A DNA stretch of 64,000 nt from Plotosus lineatus (taxonomy: Eukaryota > Chordata > Actinopteri > Siluriformes > Plotosidae). Shown piece by piece: positions 28,560-40,576 of the stretch. Both the position numbers and the translations under genes were made by a program. The stretch spans positions 2,237,501-2,301,500 of the forward strand of contig CM045745.1 in the NCBI GenBank assembly GCA_024760905.1, in the 5' to 3' direction. The notes beneath the pieces were generated by a model. It was not told the origin of the DNA. It searched no databases and saw only the letters and a program-made list of their open reading frames with translations. The first letter of the stretch is position 1, and every line of letters begins with the position of its first letter.

Positions 28560-28884
28560 CAGACGCTCCCCGACTTACATTTTTAATTGGTTCCGAACGG
28601 CTGAACGCAAGTTGTTACAGTGACGTATGACACTCATACTGTACTACATCCATAAATACCAGTACCGTATCTCATAAAACACCCCTAAATCAATTATTAT
28701 AAACATAACATTATAAAATATCAAATATATTAAATAATATCAACATTAATTTCAAATAAATTAAATTTAAGCAAAATAATTTCAAATTGATAAATTTTTT
28801 AATCAAATTCACTCATCAAATACAGTATCAAATGTAACCTTTAACATTCTCTATGATGCGATCTTTCTGCTTGTGAATGGTTCG

Positions 28885-31800
28885 AAAGAAATCTCTGAGC
28901 GAATACGCTGTTCCCAGAGTGCTGTATCAAGGCACCTCAGTGGGACGTCTGTGGGAAGGAAAAAGTGTAGCAGAAAACGCTGCACAACCAGAAGAGGTGA
29001 CTGGACCCTGAGGAACATTGTGGAGAAGGGCCGATTCCAGACCTTGGGGGACCTGTGAAAGCAGTGAACTGAGTCATGGAGTAGAAACATCCAGAGCCAC
29101 CGTGCGCAGGCGAGTGCAGGAAATGGGATCCAGGTGCCGCATTCCGCAAGTCAAGCCACTTTTGAACCAGAAATATCGGCAGAAGCGCCTGACCTGGGCG
29201 ACGGAGAAGCAGCACTGGACTGTTGCTCAGTGGTCCAAAGTACTTTTTTCGGATGAAAGCAAATTTTGCATGTCATTCAGAAATCAAGGTGCCAGAGTCT
29301 GGAGGAAGACTTTGGGAGAAGGAAATGCCAAAATACCTGAAGTCCAGTGTCGAGTACCCACAGTCAGTGATTTCAGAAAGTAATATACTTTCTGAAATAT
29401 GCCCTACCAACAACATAGATGTGATCTGCATCCAGGAAACACATGTTGCTGCTGATGCACCTGCATGCCGCCTCAAGGTAAATGGATATGATCTTATTTC
29501 CTTGTATGGCCATAACAAGCATGGACGGGCAACATACGTACGCTCAGACATGGCAGATGTTGAAATGGTAGAATCAGCAGAATACTATGACACAATCCGT
29601 ATTGGAAGCTACACCGTCACAAATGTGTACAAACCTCCGCCTGCCCAATGGTCTGATGCACCACTTCCAAACTATCAACACCCAGCTATTTATTTGGGGG
29701 ACTTTAATAGCCACCATACCATCTGGGGATATGATAGAGAAGATGAGAATGGTGACTGGCTGATAGAATGGGCTTCATCAAACAATCTCCACCTAGTCTT
29801 AGACCTGAAGCAGCGCCGGTCTTTCCACTCAGCACGATGGAACCAAGGATACTCCCCAGACTTATGCTGGGTTACAACCTCAGAAGGCCATCCTCTCCAA
29901 GCTACACCTCAGGTGCTAGACGATTTCCCAAAAAGTCAGCACAGACCCATTGTGATACACATTGGACTCCGGATACCACTCACCAAATCTGTTGAGAAAC
30001 CGAGATGGAACTTTAGGAAGGCTGACTGGGAAATGTATACTGAAAAGACTGAAAAGAGCATTGTCTGTATACCCAAAACTGGCATCCCCATTGAGAAATG
30101 CTTTGAAAGATTCCGCTTTGCAATCTACAAAGCTGCAGGAAGTACCATCCCAAGGGGGTACAGACCAACATACACCCCATGCCTAAACGAAGAATGCCAA
30201 CAACTCTTGACAGAGTACCAGGAGTCTGGAAGCACTGACATTGCCGACCACCTGATAAGTGCACTAGATAACGCACGTCGGGCAAGATGGGAAGAGCTTA
30301 CTGAAAAACAGAACTTTACCCACTCAAGCCGCAAAGCCTGGAAGCTTCTTAGACACCGCGGAACAGGACAGCAACCACCAAAATTGTCACGCCCAAGTGT
30401 GAAACTGAATGCTGTTGCTAACCATTTAGTGAAGCTTGGGAAAACTCCCATTGAAAAGACCCAAAAGAAAAAAGTTGTGAAAGAGCTTCGAGACTTTAGA
30501 AGGTCTGCCCATACAAATACAACCCAAGCTGAAACAGTTGTAAGTGCAGGGGTCACTACTGCCCTGAAGTCACTGAAATCTGGGAAGGCAGCAGGATATG
30601 ATGGAATCTTTCCAGAATTCCTTTGTCACCTTGGACCACGTGCACAAACCTGGTTAGCAGCCTTCATGTCCCGTATTATACGTGAAAGACAACTGCCAAA
30701 GCTATGGAGAGAAGCAAAGGTTATCGCTATCCTGAAACCCGGGAAGGACCCAAAACTAGCATCTAGCTTACAGACCCATATCCTTACTCTCAGTCTGCTA
30801 TAAACTACTGGAACGCATTATCCTACACCGAATTAAGGATGATGTAGAAGCTGTACTCAACATTGACCAAGCCGGCTTTAGACCAGGTAGAAGCACCCAA
30901 GATCAGGTGCTAGCACTCACCACCTTTATAGAGAATGGATTTCAGGAGAATAAAAAGACTGGTGCAGTTTTCCTAGACTTGACAGCTGCATATGATACAG
31001 TGTGGCACTCAGGTCTTCTACTGAAACTATCAAAAATCCTTCCTTACTGGGTAGTAAACACAGTTGAGCTATTGCTACAGCACAGATGGTTCCGTGTTCA
31101 TCTTGGTGGATACAGCAGTGCATGGCGAACACAGAAGAATGGACTACCCCAAGGTTCTGTCCTGGCACCAACTCTATTTGCACTGTACACCAATGACCTA
31201 CCCATCACACACTCTCGTAAGTTTGTATATGCAGACGACATATGCTTTGCTCTCCAAGCAAAAACATTTGATGAATTGAATGAGAGATTAACTGAGGACA
31301 TGAGTGATATGAGCACCTACTGTAAACAGTGGCGGCTTCAACCTAGTGTGAAGAAGAACGCTTTCTAGTGTTTTCCATCTACACAACGCTAGAAGTAAAC
31401 AAGAGCTGGATATAACACTCAACAACAGCCGCCTGTCTCATGATGCAAAACCAGTGTACCTTGGAGTCACCTTGGACAGGACTTTGACATACAAAGCCCA
31501 CCTGCAAAAAGTAGCCAAGAAAGTTCAAACAAGAAACAACCTTGTGCAGATGTTGGCTGGTACTACATGGGGAGCCAGTGCAAGGACACTACGTTCAGCA
31601 ACATTAGCACTGTCATACTCTGTAGCGGAATACTGTGCTGCTGTCTGGAGGAACTCAGTTCACTGCAAACTAGTTGACACCAGATTGAACTGTGCTATGC
31701 GGACCATATCAGGTACACTAAAATCAACACATACAGACTGGCTGCCAGTTATGTGTAATCTTGCCCGCCAGATATCCGCAGGGAAGCTGTCACTGCAAAG

Positions 31801-32982
31801 TTACTGGACTCTACACTCCAGATCCCAGGCCTTCCCCTGCTGAATGATATTGAGCACCACCCACGATACCGACTGACTTCAAGAAAACCCATCTGGTCTA
31901 ACCTGCCCACAACAAACTACCCCATGGTAGAAAACTGGCAATCCAGATGGAATAAGGGAACAGCACCAAACAGGGACATCGTGAATGATCCAACAACTGC
32001 ACTAAATGGTATGGATATTCGTCGAGACCTGTGGTGTAAATTGAATCGTTTTCGCTGCGGTACTGGCCCGTGCCGATACATGTTGGAAAAATGGGGATAC
32101 ATTGACTCACCAAATTGTGATTGTGGAGCTATCCAAACTATGCAGCACATACTACAAGAGTGTCCTGAAACACAACTGACAGGAGGCCTCTATGAACTAC
32201 ATGAGGCCACGGATGTCGCAGTTGAATGGCTGAGAAACAACAGCATACGATAGAAGAAGAAGAAGTCAGTGATGGTCTGGGGTGCCATGTCAGCTGCTGG
32301 TGTTGGTCCACTGTGTTTTATCAAGGGCAGGGTCAATGCAGCGAGCTATCAGGAGATTTTGGAGCACTTCATGCTTCCATCTGCTGAAAAGCTTTATGGA
32401 GATGAAGATTTCATTTTTCAGCACGACCTGGCACCTGCTCACAGTGCCAAAACCACTGCTAAATGGTTTACTGACCATGGTATTACTGTGCTCAATTGGC
32501 CTGCCAACTCTCCTGACCTGAAGCCCATAGAGAATCTGTGGGATATTGTGAAGAGAAAGTTGAGAGACACCAGACCCAACACTGTGGATGAGCTTAAGGC
32601 CGCTATCGAAGCATCCTGGGCCTCCGTAACACCTCAGCAGTGCCACAGGGATTGCCTCCATGCCACGCCGCATTGAAGCAGTCATTTCTGCAAAAGGATT
32701 CCCGACCAAGTATTGAGTGCATAACTGAACATAATTATTTGAAGGTTGACTTTTTTGTATTAAAACACTTTTTTTTTATTGATCGGATGAAATATGCTAA
32801 TTTTTTGAGATAGGGATTTTTGGTTTTTCTTTTTTGCCCAAATTACCAATATTAAAACAATAAAAGGCTTGAACTACTTCAGTTGTGTGTAATGAATCTA
32901 AAATATATGAAAGTCTATTATCAGTACATTACAGAAAATAATTAACTTTATCACAAAATGCTAATTTTTTGAGAAGGACTAG
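28885..32982 (+). pseudogene. Tc1-like transposon copy 1, split by a LINE
   Basis: Transposase pieces on +: KEISERIRCSQSAVSRHLSG (HTH), SRATVRRRVQEMGSRC, then SDESKFCMSF (first catalytic Asp) up to 29371. After a 2.9 kb LINE insertion it resumes at 32274 with MVWGAMSAAGVGPLCF, then QHDLAPAHSA (second Asp) and NSPDLKPIENLW (Glu), ending 32676. The right TIR with TTTTTTGAGAAGGACTAG ends near 32982. The left TIR and ATG are missing: homology starts at about 28885. The copy is inactive. Confidence 0.85.
29372..32263 (+). mobile_element. Jockey/I-like LINE insertion with 10-bp target duplication
   Basis: Flanked by AGTCAGTGAT at 29362-29371 and 32264-32273. It encodes an APE endonuclease lacking its extreme N-terminus (DVICIQETH, YLGDFNSHHTIWG, DLCWVTT, SQHRPIVI), then a reverse transcriptase: GKAAGYDGIFPEFL, EAKVIAILKPGKD, YRPISLLSVCYKLLER, AGFRPGRSTQDQVLAL, FLDLTAAYDTVW, NGLPQGSVLAPTLF and FVYADDICFA, and a C-terminal Cys/His region (NCDCGAIQTMQHILQECP). 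The 3' end is a (GAA)n tail. Only about three frameshifts (near 30770, 31360 and 31765) break the frame. It is 5' truncated. No RNase H domain seen. Confidence 0.85.
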
Positions 32983-32989
32983 TGTGCGC

Positions 32990-33025
<36 letters not shown>

Positions 33026-33147
33026 GTCTTATATTATGTAATCTATAATCACCTGAAGAGAGAGGATTGTTTCACCACCCCTCGCAACAGATCTGTAGTG
33101 ATAAATGGAGTTTCAATAAAAAGTCTTTGTCCTGTCCTTTTATTTTT
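32983..33147. other. GT/TA tract and remnant between nested elements
   Basis: A (GT)n(TA)n run (32984-33025) and about 120 bp of unassigned sequence between the Tc1 right end and the Rex1-like LINE. Confidence 0.5.
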
Positions 33148-33155
33148 ATTATATA

Positions 33156-34020
33156 AGATAAGATAAGATACAGCTTTATTAATCTCACAATGGAGAAATT
33201 CACTGTTACAGGCTCTTGAGGTACTATCAGTAGGGGGTGCAAAAATAGATACAAGTACAAACATACACGCATACATATATATTATATAAGTAAATAAATA
33301 AATAGATACATAAATAGTATAAATTAATAAACAATAAAAGAAAAGAATGGAGCAACTTTATAGACTGGCCTATATTAAAGTGTAATGTATCTGAGTGCAG
33401 AGTAGATGGTTTGATATGGTTCACAGTCAGTGGGGTAGATGTGGTTGATTAAAGTGCACGGGGGTTTTATTGCACATAACCGGTATTTTCACAGACAGTT
33501 ACAAAGTGGCGTTGTACAGTCTGATAGCGGTGGGAATGAACGACCTGCGGTAGCGCTCCTTCCTGCACTGAGGATGCCTCAGTCGTCCACTGAAGGAGCT
33601 GCTTAGCTCCTCGACAGTCTGGTGCAGTGGGTGAGAGCTGTTGAACAGGATGGATGTGAGCTTTGCTACCATCCTCCTCTCACTCACCTCCTCCACAGAG
33701 TCCAGTGGGCAGCCGAGGACAGAGCTGGCCCTCCTGACCAGCTTGTTCAGTCTCTTCCTGTCCCGCTCTGTGCTGCCCGGCCCCCAGCAGATGGCAGCGT
33801 AGAGGATTGCAGAGGCTACCACAGAGTCATAAAATGTCCTGAGCAGAGGTCTGCATATGCCGAAGGACCTGAGTCTCCTCAGAAGGTGGAGGCGACTCTG
33901 GCCCTTCTTGTACAGGGCGTTGGTGTTGTGGGACCAGTCCAGTTTATTGTTAAGGTGAACACCCAGGTACTTGAAACTGTCCACTGTCTCAATGTCCTGT
34001 CCCTGGATGTTCACTAGTAA

Positions 34021-34051
<31 letters not shown>

Positions 34052-36605
34052 AGTGCTTCTCCTGAAGTCGACCACCATCTCCTTCGTCTTTCTAGTGTTC
34101 AAGCACAGGTGGTTGCGCTCACACCAGTCCACGAAGTCAACGATGACCGACCGGTACTCCAGCTCGTTCCCCTCTGACACACGGCCCACGATGGCGGAGT
34201 CGTCCGAGAACTTCTGGAGGTGGCAGCTGTTTGTGTTATATATGAAGTCCGAGGTATAGATGTTAAAAAGGAAGGGTGAGAGGACGGTGCCCTGCGGTGC
34301 CCCCGTGCTACAGACTACCACCTTTGACTTACAGCGGTTAGTAAGGTAGTCAATAATCCAGGCAGCAAGATGCCCGTCCACTCCCACGTCCTCCAGCTTC
34401 CCCCGCAGGCGCGCTGGCCTGATGGTGTTGAAGGCGCTGGAGAAGTCAAAGAACATGACCCTCACAGCGCTGCTGGCGATCTCCAGGTGGGTTAGTGCCC
34501 GCTGCAGAAGGTAGATGACGGCGTCTTCTACTCCGATGTTGGGCCTGTAGGCAAACTGCAGCGGGTCTAGGGTGGGGCTCACCATACAGCGGAGGTGTTC
34601 AAGGAGGAGCCTTTCCATGGTCTTAATGAGGTGGGAGGTCAGGGCGACAGGTCTGTAGTGGGCTGGTTCCTTCGCTTGTGCTGTTTTGGGAACCGGAACC
34701 ACACAGGAGGTCTTCCATAGGACTGGAACCTTCTCCAGGCTGAGGCTCAGGTTGTACAGGTAGCATAGTACCACACAGAGCTGGTCTGCGCAGGTCCTCA
34801 GCAGCCTGGGACTGATGCCATCAGGTCCTTCAGATTTCCTCTGATTTAGTCGCCTCAGCTGTCTCCTCACCTGGTCTGATGTGAGGTAGAGGTGGGGCTG
34901 GGGTGGGCTGCAGAGGGAGGGGGATGTGTCTGTCGGGCTGTAGCAGTCAAGTGAAGTTGGCCTGGGGAGGGGGGAGGTGTCAGCTGGTCTGGAGACGTGT
35001 GAAGAGGGGAGGGGAACGGGGAGGGGGGAGAATCAAACCTGTTGAAGTAGCAGTTTAGTTCATCCGCCCAGCGCTGGTCACCATCAGCTGTCCCTCTGAC
35101 ACTCTGCCCAAATCCAGACATGGTCTTTAGTCCTCTCCAGACGTCCCGCACGTTGTTCTGAGCCAGCTTCTCCTCCATCTTCTTCCCATAGTCCTTCTTT
35201 GCCCTCCTGATCCTCCACTGGAGCTCACGCTGGACCTTCTTCTGCTCCTCTCTGTCCCCCGAGATGAAAGCCCTCTTTTTCTGGTTCAGGAGGACTTTGA
35301 GCTCAGGGGTGACCCATGGGTGGTTGTTGGAGAAGCACCGTACCCTCCGTGTTGGCACAGTGCTGTCCACGCAGAAGTTCATGTAGTCGGTATTGCAGTG
35401 TGTGAGGCCGTCGATGTCATCACCAAAGGAGTCACAGAGCATGCTCTAGTCTGTGGTCTGGAAACAGTCCCTAAGCCTCTCGTTGGTCTCCTCGGTCCAC
35501 ACTTACACAGACATCTTCTGTGCAGGTTCCTTTCGCACCCTGGGTGTGTATTGGGGGAGCAGGTAGACCAGGTTGTGGTCTGAGCGTCCCAGTGGGGGGA
35601 GGGGGGAGGAGCTGTAAGCGTCCTTCACATTTGCATACAGTAAGTCCAGTGTTTTATTGTCTCTTGTGGCGCACTTCACGTATTGCGTGAACGTCGGAAG
35701 AGAGGCGGAGAGAGGGGCGTGGTTAAAGTCCCCGCTGATCAGAATCATGGCGCGGGGGTGACGAGTCTGTGTCTGATTAACGGCGCTGTGTAGACGCTCA
35801 CACGCGCCCGCCGCATCAGCCGAGGGCGGAATGTACACGCAAAACACAATCGCGTGTGAAAATCCCTCGGTAGATAATATGGCCGCGCGCTTACCGCGAG
35901 CAGCTCCACGTCCCGCGTGCACAGCTGCTCCTTCACGTGCACGCGTGCCGGGTGGCACCATCGCTCATTCACATAGACCGCCACGCCCCTCCTTTCTTCT
36001 TACCGCTCTCCGTTACACTCCGATCTGCACGCGCGAGTGTAAATCCGTTAAGAGAAACCACAGAGTCCGGTGTGAGTTCATTCAGCCACGTCTCCGAGAA
36101 ACACATGAGGCTGCAGTCCCGGTACTGCCTCTGCTGCCAGGTCAGCGCCGCCAGCTCCTCCGTCTTGTTGGCGATCGCACGGACATTTCCCATGATGACA
36201 GAGGGAACACATGTCCTCCGCGTCTTTCGTCCCCCTCTGCAGCCTCTCCTTTTCCTCCGTATTTCCAAAGGAACAACGGGCTTTTCCGCGTGAAGGAGGG
36301 CGGGGGCGCGCAGGCCGAGGAGGGTCTCACGTGTGTAAGACCTGCGTTGCTCAGAGCCGTCGGTGAATGAGTTTCCTGACGCTGATCCAAAAAGTGAAAA
36401 TAAAAGTGCACAGAAAAACAAAAGCATCATGAAAGTATGTTTTCCAGATGCAGGATTGAGAAAAGAAAAAGAAAATTTGAAAAAAGATAAAGAAACACGC
36501 CTATATACAATAGAAAAGAGAAAAAAAAGAAAAATAAACTGAAAAGCTCCTGTAACTGGCTGCAGGTCACCCGGCGCCATCTTGAAAAAAAAAAAAAAAA
36601 AAAAA
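33156..36605 (-). mobile_element. Rex1/L2-type LINE, near full length
   Basis: 3450 bp flanked by ATTATATA (33148-33155; 36606-36613). On the minus strand it starts at KMAPGDLQPVT (about 36583), then endonuclease (GNVRAIANKTEELAAL, CFSETWLNELTPDS, SGDFNHAPL), then RT with RKSEGPDGISPRLL, SCVVPVPKT, HYRPVALTSHLIKTMERLLL, PLQFAYRPNIGVEDAV, FFDFSSAFNTI, GAPQGTVLSPFLFN and FSDDSAIVG. After an internal (CA)n it continues DSFKYLGVHLNNKLDWSHN and LLRRLRSFGICRPLL. The 3' end is a GATAA-type tandem repeat. Frameshifts at about 34.0, 34.87 and 35.5 kb. Catalytic DD is retained. Confidence 0.85.
34019..34049. repeat. (GT)n inside LINE coding region
   Basis: Translates as a Thr-His repeat on the minus strand, between the RT palm and the YLGV block. 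The same tract is present in the second copy at 51208-51249. Confidence 0.85.
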
Positions 36606-36620
36606 ATTATATATAAATAA

Positions 36621-36655
<35 letters not shown>
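36606..36655. repeat. AT-rich tract and (TA)n
   Basis: Follows the LINE 5' end. A TA run of about 12 units. Confidence 0.7.
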
Positions 36656-36661
<6 letters not shown>

Positions 36662-36822
36662 TGAACTGGGAAGAAGGAGGTTTGGTGTCTGTAAACAATG
36701 GACGCAGCGTCATTTCTTCACGTACTACGTGGGTACATCTAAACTAAAAATTTGACTTTAAAAAAAAAACGTTAAATTGAAAAAACATAAAACAGATGAA
36801 TGTAAGTCGGGGAGCGTCTGTA

Positions 36823-36900
36823 TACACAAATATGTTTATCCGTTTTTCTTTAGGGGCGGTTCAACATTTTCCCAAGCGTACAGAGAGTACCCTTTTTTTT
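36823..36900 (-). pseudogene. hAT pseudogene, left continuation
   Basis: Minus-strand sequence just outside the TIR element gives HICVY, which joins TDSAPCM at 28558 to make the C.DGAP-like motif of GTF2IRD2-type hAT transposases. Upstream of about 36900 the similarity is lost. Confidence 0.45.
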
Positions 36901-38201
36901 TACCCCACCCCCTCCGAAAGCGTACAAATAAATGTTGATGATCTCTCGGCAGGATTTTTTAATACGATATTAAACAAAACAATGGTCAAACCTCTTTTAT
37001 AAAATAAATTAGTGTATTTCCTTGATCAACACCTCTTTTATACAACAGTCAAATAATAATGAAATAAAAAAAATATATAATTCAAAATGTCAGCATTTTT
37101 TTTAATGGTCATTGGCTTTTGGACGGCCACGCTTCAGTTTGTGATTAGCTGCCTTCTGGTGTTTCAGCGGCTGATACTGGGTTGGGTAGTATTCATAAAT
37201 AAACCATTGCACACACAGCGGTTTTGTTTTATGTGTTGTTGTATAAGTTATCGACCTGAAAGCCTCCATTACTAAGTGCCCGCCAACACAAAGTTACTTT
37301 GACGTCACTGGGTTGGTACAAAGTGCCACATGAAATATGGTGCATGCATATCACAGCATATTATAGGATATAAACAACATGGAATCTCAGGCCAACAACA
37401 CGCACAGTTTTTCAGCAGAAGACGATTCATCTATTATTCTCAGAAGACCAATCAAATATTATAGTTCAACCAAAAACATTCTCAAATATATTTCAAACTC
37501 CATCTGCAAGTACATGTGCTAAATATATTTACAAATTGAGCTAAAGTTATTTATCTATTCCAGGGCACAAACAAATATTAATCATATTTAGAGCACAAAA
37601 ACATACTATTCATTTTATAAAAGTACTGAGCATTAGGCTGCAGATCCAGGCTGGCTGGCTTATGATTATTTTATCCATTCATTCTCTGTGTGTCAATGTT
37701 TGTGTTCTAACACATGTGCAGGAGCCGGAGGCGGGACTAACAAACTGTGCTTTATTCTAACACTCGCACTTTGTTTTGATTGACAGTGTTCAGCTATTGT
37801 TACTTACTGATAATATTGTTTGTTGATTGGTCAGTTCGGGCGTGCAAATGCGTAGTGCCCGTTACACGTTAATTTCCGGTTTACTTCCTGACTCTAGTTA
37901 TGCTGAACTTATCTCCGACTTTCTCTTCAATAACAGTCGTTAAGTTTATTTATAAGATTGTGAATACACATTATTTCTTGTCCAGCGGAACTCCTGCTGT
38001 AGAGGGGTGTATGTGCACTCTGTGCACAGCCCTAGTTTACGCCCTTGCGTAGCCTTAAACTTTAAAAGCTTTAAGCGTTAACACCGGTTTTATGTCAAGC
38101 AGAGCGAATCAAATGTTGTTGTTGTTGTTGTTGTTGTTATGTGTGTACCGCTCTTAGATGGTTGGCGAATCGCGCATTGAGAGTTTCAAACGTACATGCA
38201 C

Positions 38202-38232
<31 letters not shown>

Positions 38233-39042
38233 TCACGAGAGCACGTATTATTGTTGCTTGACATTTTTATAATATTAAAAAGCGTACACAGACATCTTAC
38301 CCCTCCCCCTAATGTACATTTTGTACACTTAGGAAAATGTTGAATGATCCCTTAGCCAACTCCATTAAAGACTTGAATGAATCCTCCTCTCGTTATCTCT
38401 TTCAGTGGCAAAACGGTAACACTTTCCTCACACAGTGTGTCACCTGCAGCGTAACGGGAAATAATACTAGGTGCCGAGCCCTGTGCTTGAATGATGACAA
38501 CTTTTGAGTCTGAATTAAACCTGTTCAGTAACATTTCACTTCCAGACTACTTGTGGCTTCGTTTTTTAACCTTTCATTGTCATGCACTGATCTGCCTTTT
38601 GGCAGTGAAATCAACTGTGTAGTAATAGTCACTGGCCATTTTATTCAGGAAAATACTGTGAAATGTCTTCTGATTGGTTGTGCTGCCTTCGGATCTGTCA
38701 TTGGATTATTGCTGTAGAAAGGTTTGAGAATCCTTGGATTAAGGCTGTGCATTGAAAAGTGATTCACTCGACAGACAGGCAGACAGACTTGGTAAGATAG
38801 GATCAGGTGTGCTGTCTGATTACAGGGCAACTGACTATCCAGACTCTCAGCAAACACTTCTAATCAGCTGGCTTCCCAGCGGATCGGTGAAGTGGCCCTT
38901 ATAGTTAAACAGAGACTTTACTTTGAGAATATATCAATTTATTAACATAATTAGCTGTTTTGTTGTGTACCGGTTTTTTATCATTTGTAATTTTATTTAA
39001 ATAGCCAGTAATGTGTTTGGCCATGCTTAACGCATTAAGCAT
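36901..39042. other. unassigned intron sequence
   Basis: About 2.1 kb with a (GTT)n tract at 38111-38137, poly(A)(TA)n at 38202-38231, and a stretch at 38625-38660 (TCACTGGCCATTTTATT) that resembles the end of a common fish MITE. No coding similarity recognised. Confidence 0.4.
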
Positions 39043-39055
39043 TGTGTTACTAGCT

Positions 39056-39405
39056 GTCTGTCTTCCTTTCAGCTTTTTCCCTTTTACTCGGGAGTCGCCA
39101 CAGTGAATCATCTGATTCGCACGTTTGATTTGGCAGAGGTTTTTACGTCGGATGCCCTTCCTGTCACAACCCTTTTTAGCAAGGGACAGAAACACGCTGA
39201 CGACTTTGCAGCTCCTCTTTTTACGAAAGTCAGCAATGGTTCTTTTACATCAACCTCTCACCATAGACAGTGACAGACATGGCCCGCCTTTGATAACCCA
39301 GTTAGCTGCACTGGGGGGACAGTGACAACCCCGTGGGGACTCAAACCCTCAACCTTAGGATCAGCAATCCTGCGCTCTATCCACTAGACCACCACTGCCC
39401 CATTA
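39056..39405 (-). mobile_element. tRNA-derived SINE with RTE tail and clear target duplication
   Basis: Flanked by a perfect 13-bp duplication TGTGTTACTAGCT (39043-39055; 39406-39418). Inverted, it has head GGGGCAGTGGTGGTCTAGTG, body, CGTGTTTCTGTCCCTTGCTA, the RTE-leader segment (GGAAGGGCATCCGACGTAAA) and the RTE 3' end. This is the best-delimited copy and defines the family's full length at about 335 bp plus tail. Confidence 0.9.
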
Positions 39406-39485
39406 TGTGTTACTAGCTACTATCTATATATTTATTATTTAGATTTTATTTTAATTAGTTTGCTATTCTGTATTATATAATATAT

Positions 39486-39645
39486 TATATAATCCCACAA
39501 GGAAATTATTTCCTCTGCATTTTACCCTTCCAAATTGAACACACACACAGTTAGGTGCCATGCTCAATAGCACTTCAGCTGTGAAGGTAATTGAAGGGAA
39601 GGTGCAGCTCACTTCACCACCACCACCACCACGTTTTTATAATGT
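39486..39645 (-). mobile_element. fragment of a second SINE family
   Basis: AATCCCACAAGGAAATTATT, TGCATTTTACCC and ATAGCACTTCAGCTG occur in the same order as in 45717-45970, a widespread fish SINE/repeat. The tRNA-like head is missing in this copy. Confidence 0.5.
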
Positions 39646-40481
<836 letters not shown>

Positions 40482-40576
40482 TAGTAAAACTTATTTATAT
40501 TTTTTATAAAACTACACTCACTGTCCATCAAACTTCTATCTGAAGCAGTCACACTAAATATTGTTTTTCTGTTATA

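Larger units (their letters stand above)
28560..36820. mobile_element. 8.26 kb pogo/Tigger-like TIR element carrying nested insertions
   Basis: Left end CAGACGCTCCCCGACTTACA and right end (inverted) the same, about 22 bp, each flanked by TA (28558-28559; 36821-36822). CAG ends with a TA target fit the Tc1/mariner-pogo superfamily. Its own sequence remains only at 28560-28884 and about 36656-36820 (AT-rich, non-coding). The rest is a truncated Tc1 copy, a Jockey/I-like LINE and a Rex1-like LINE. Without insertions it would be a short MITE. Confidence 0.7.
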
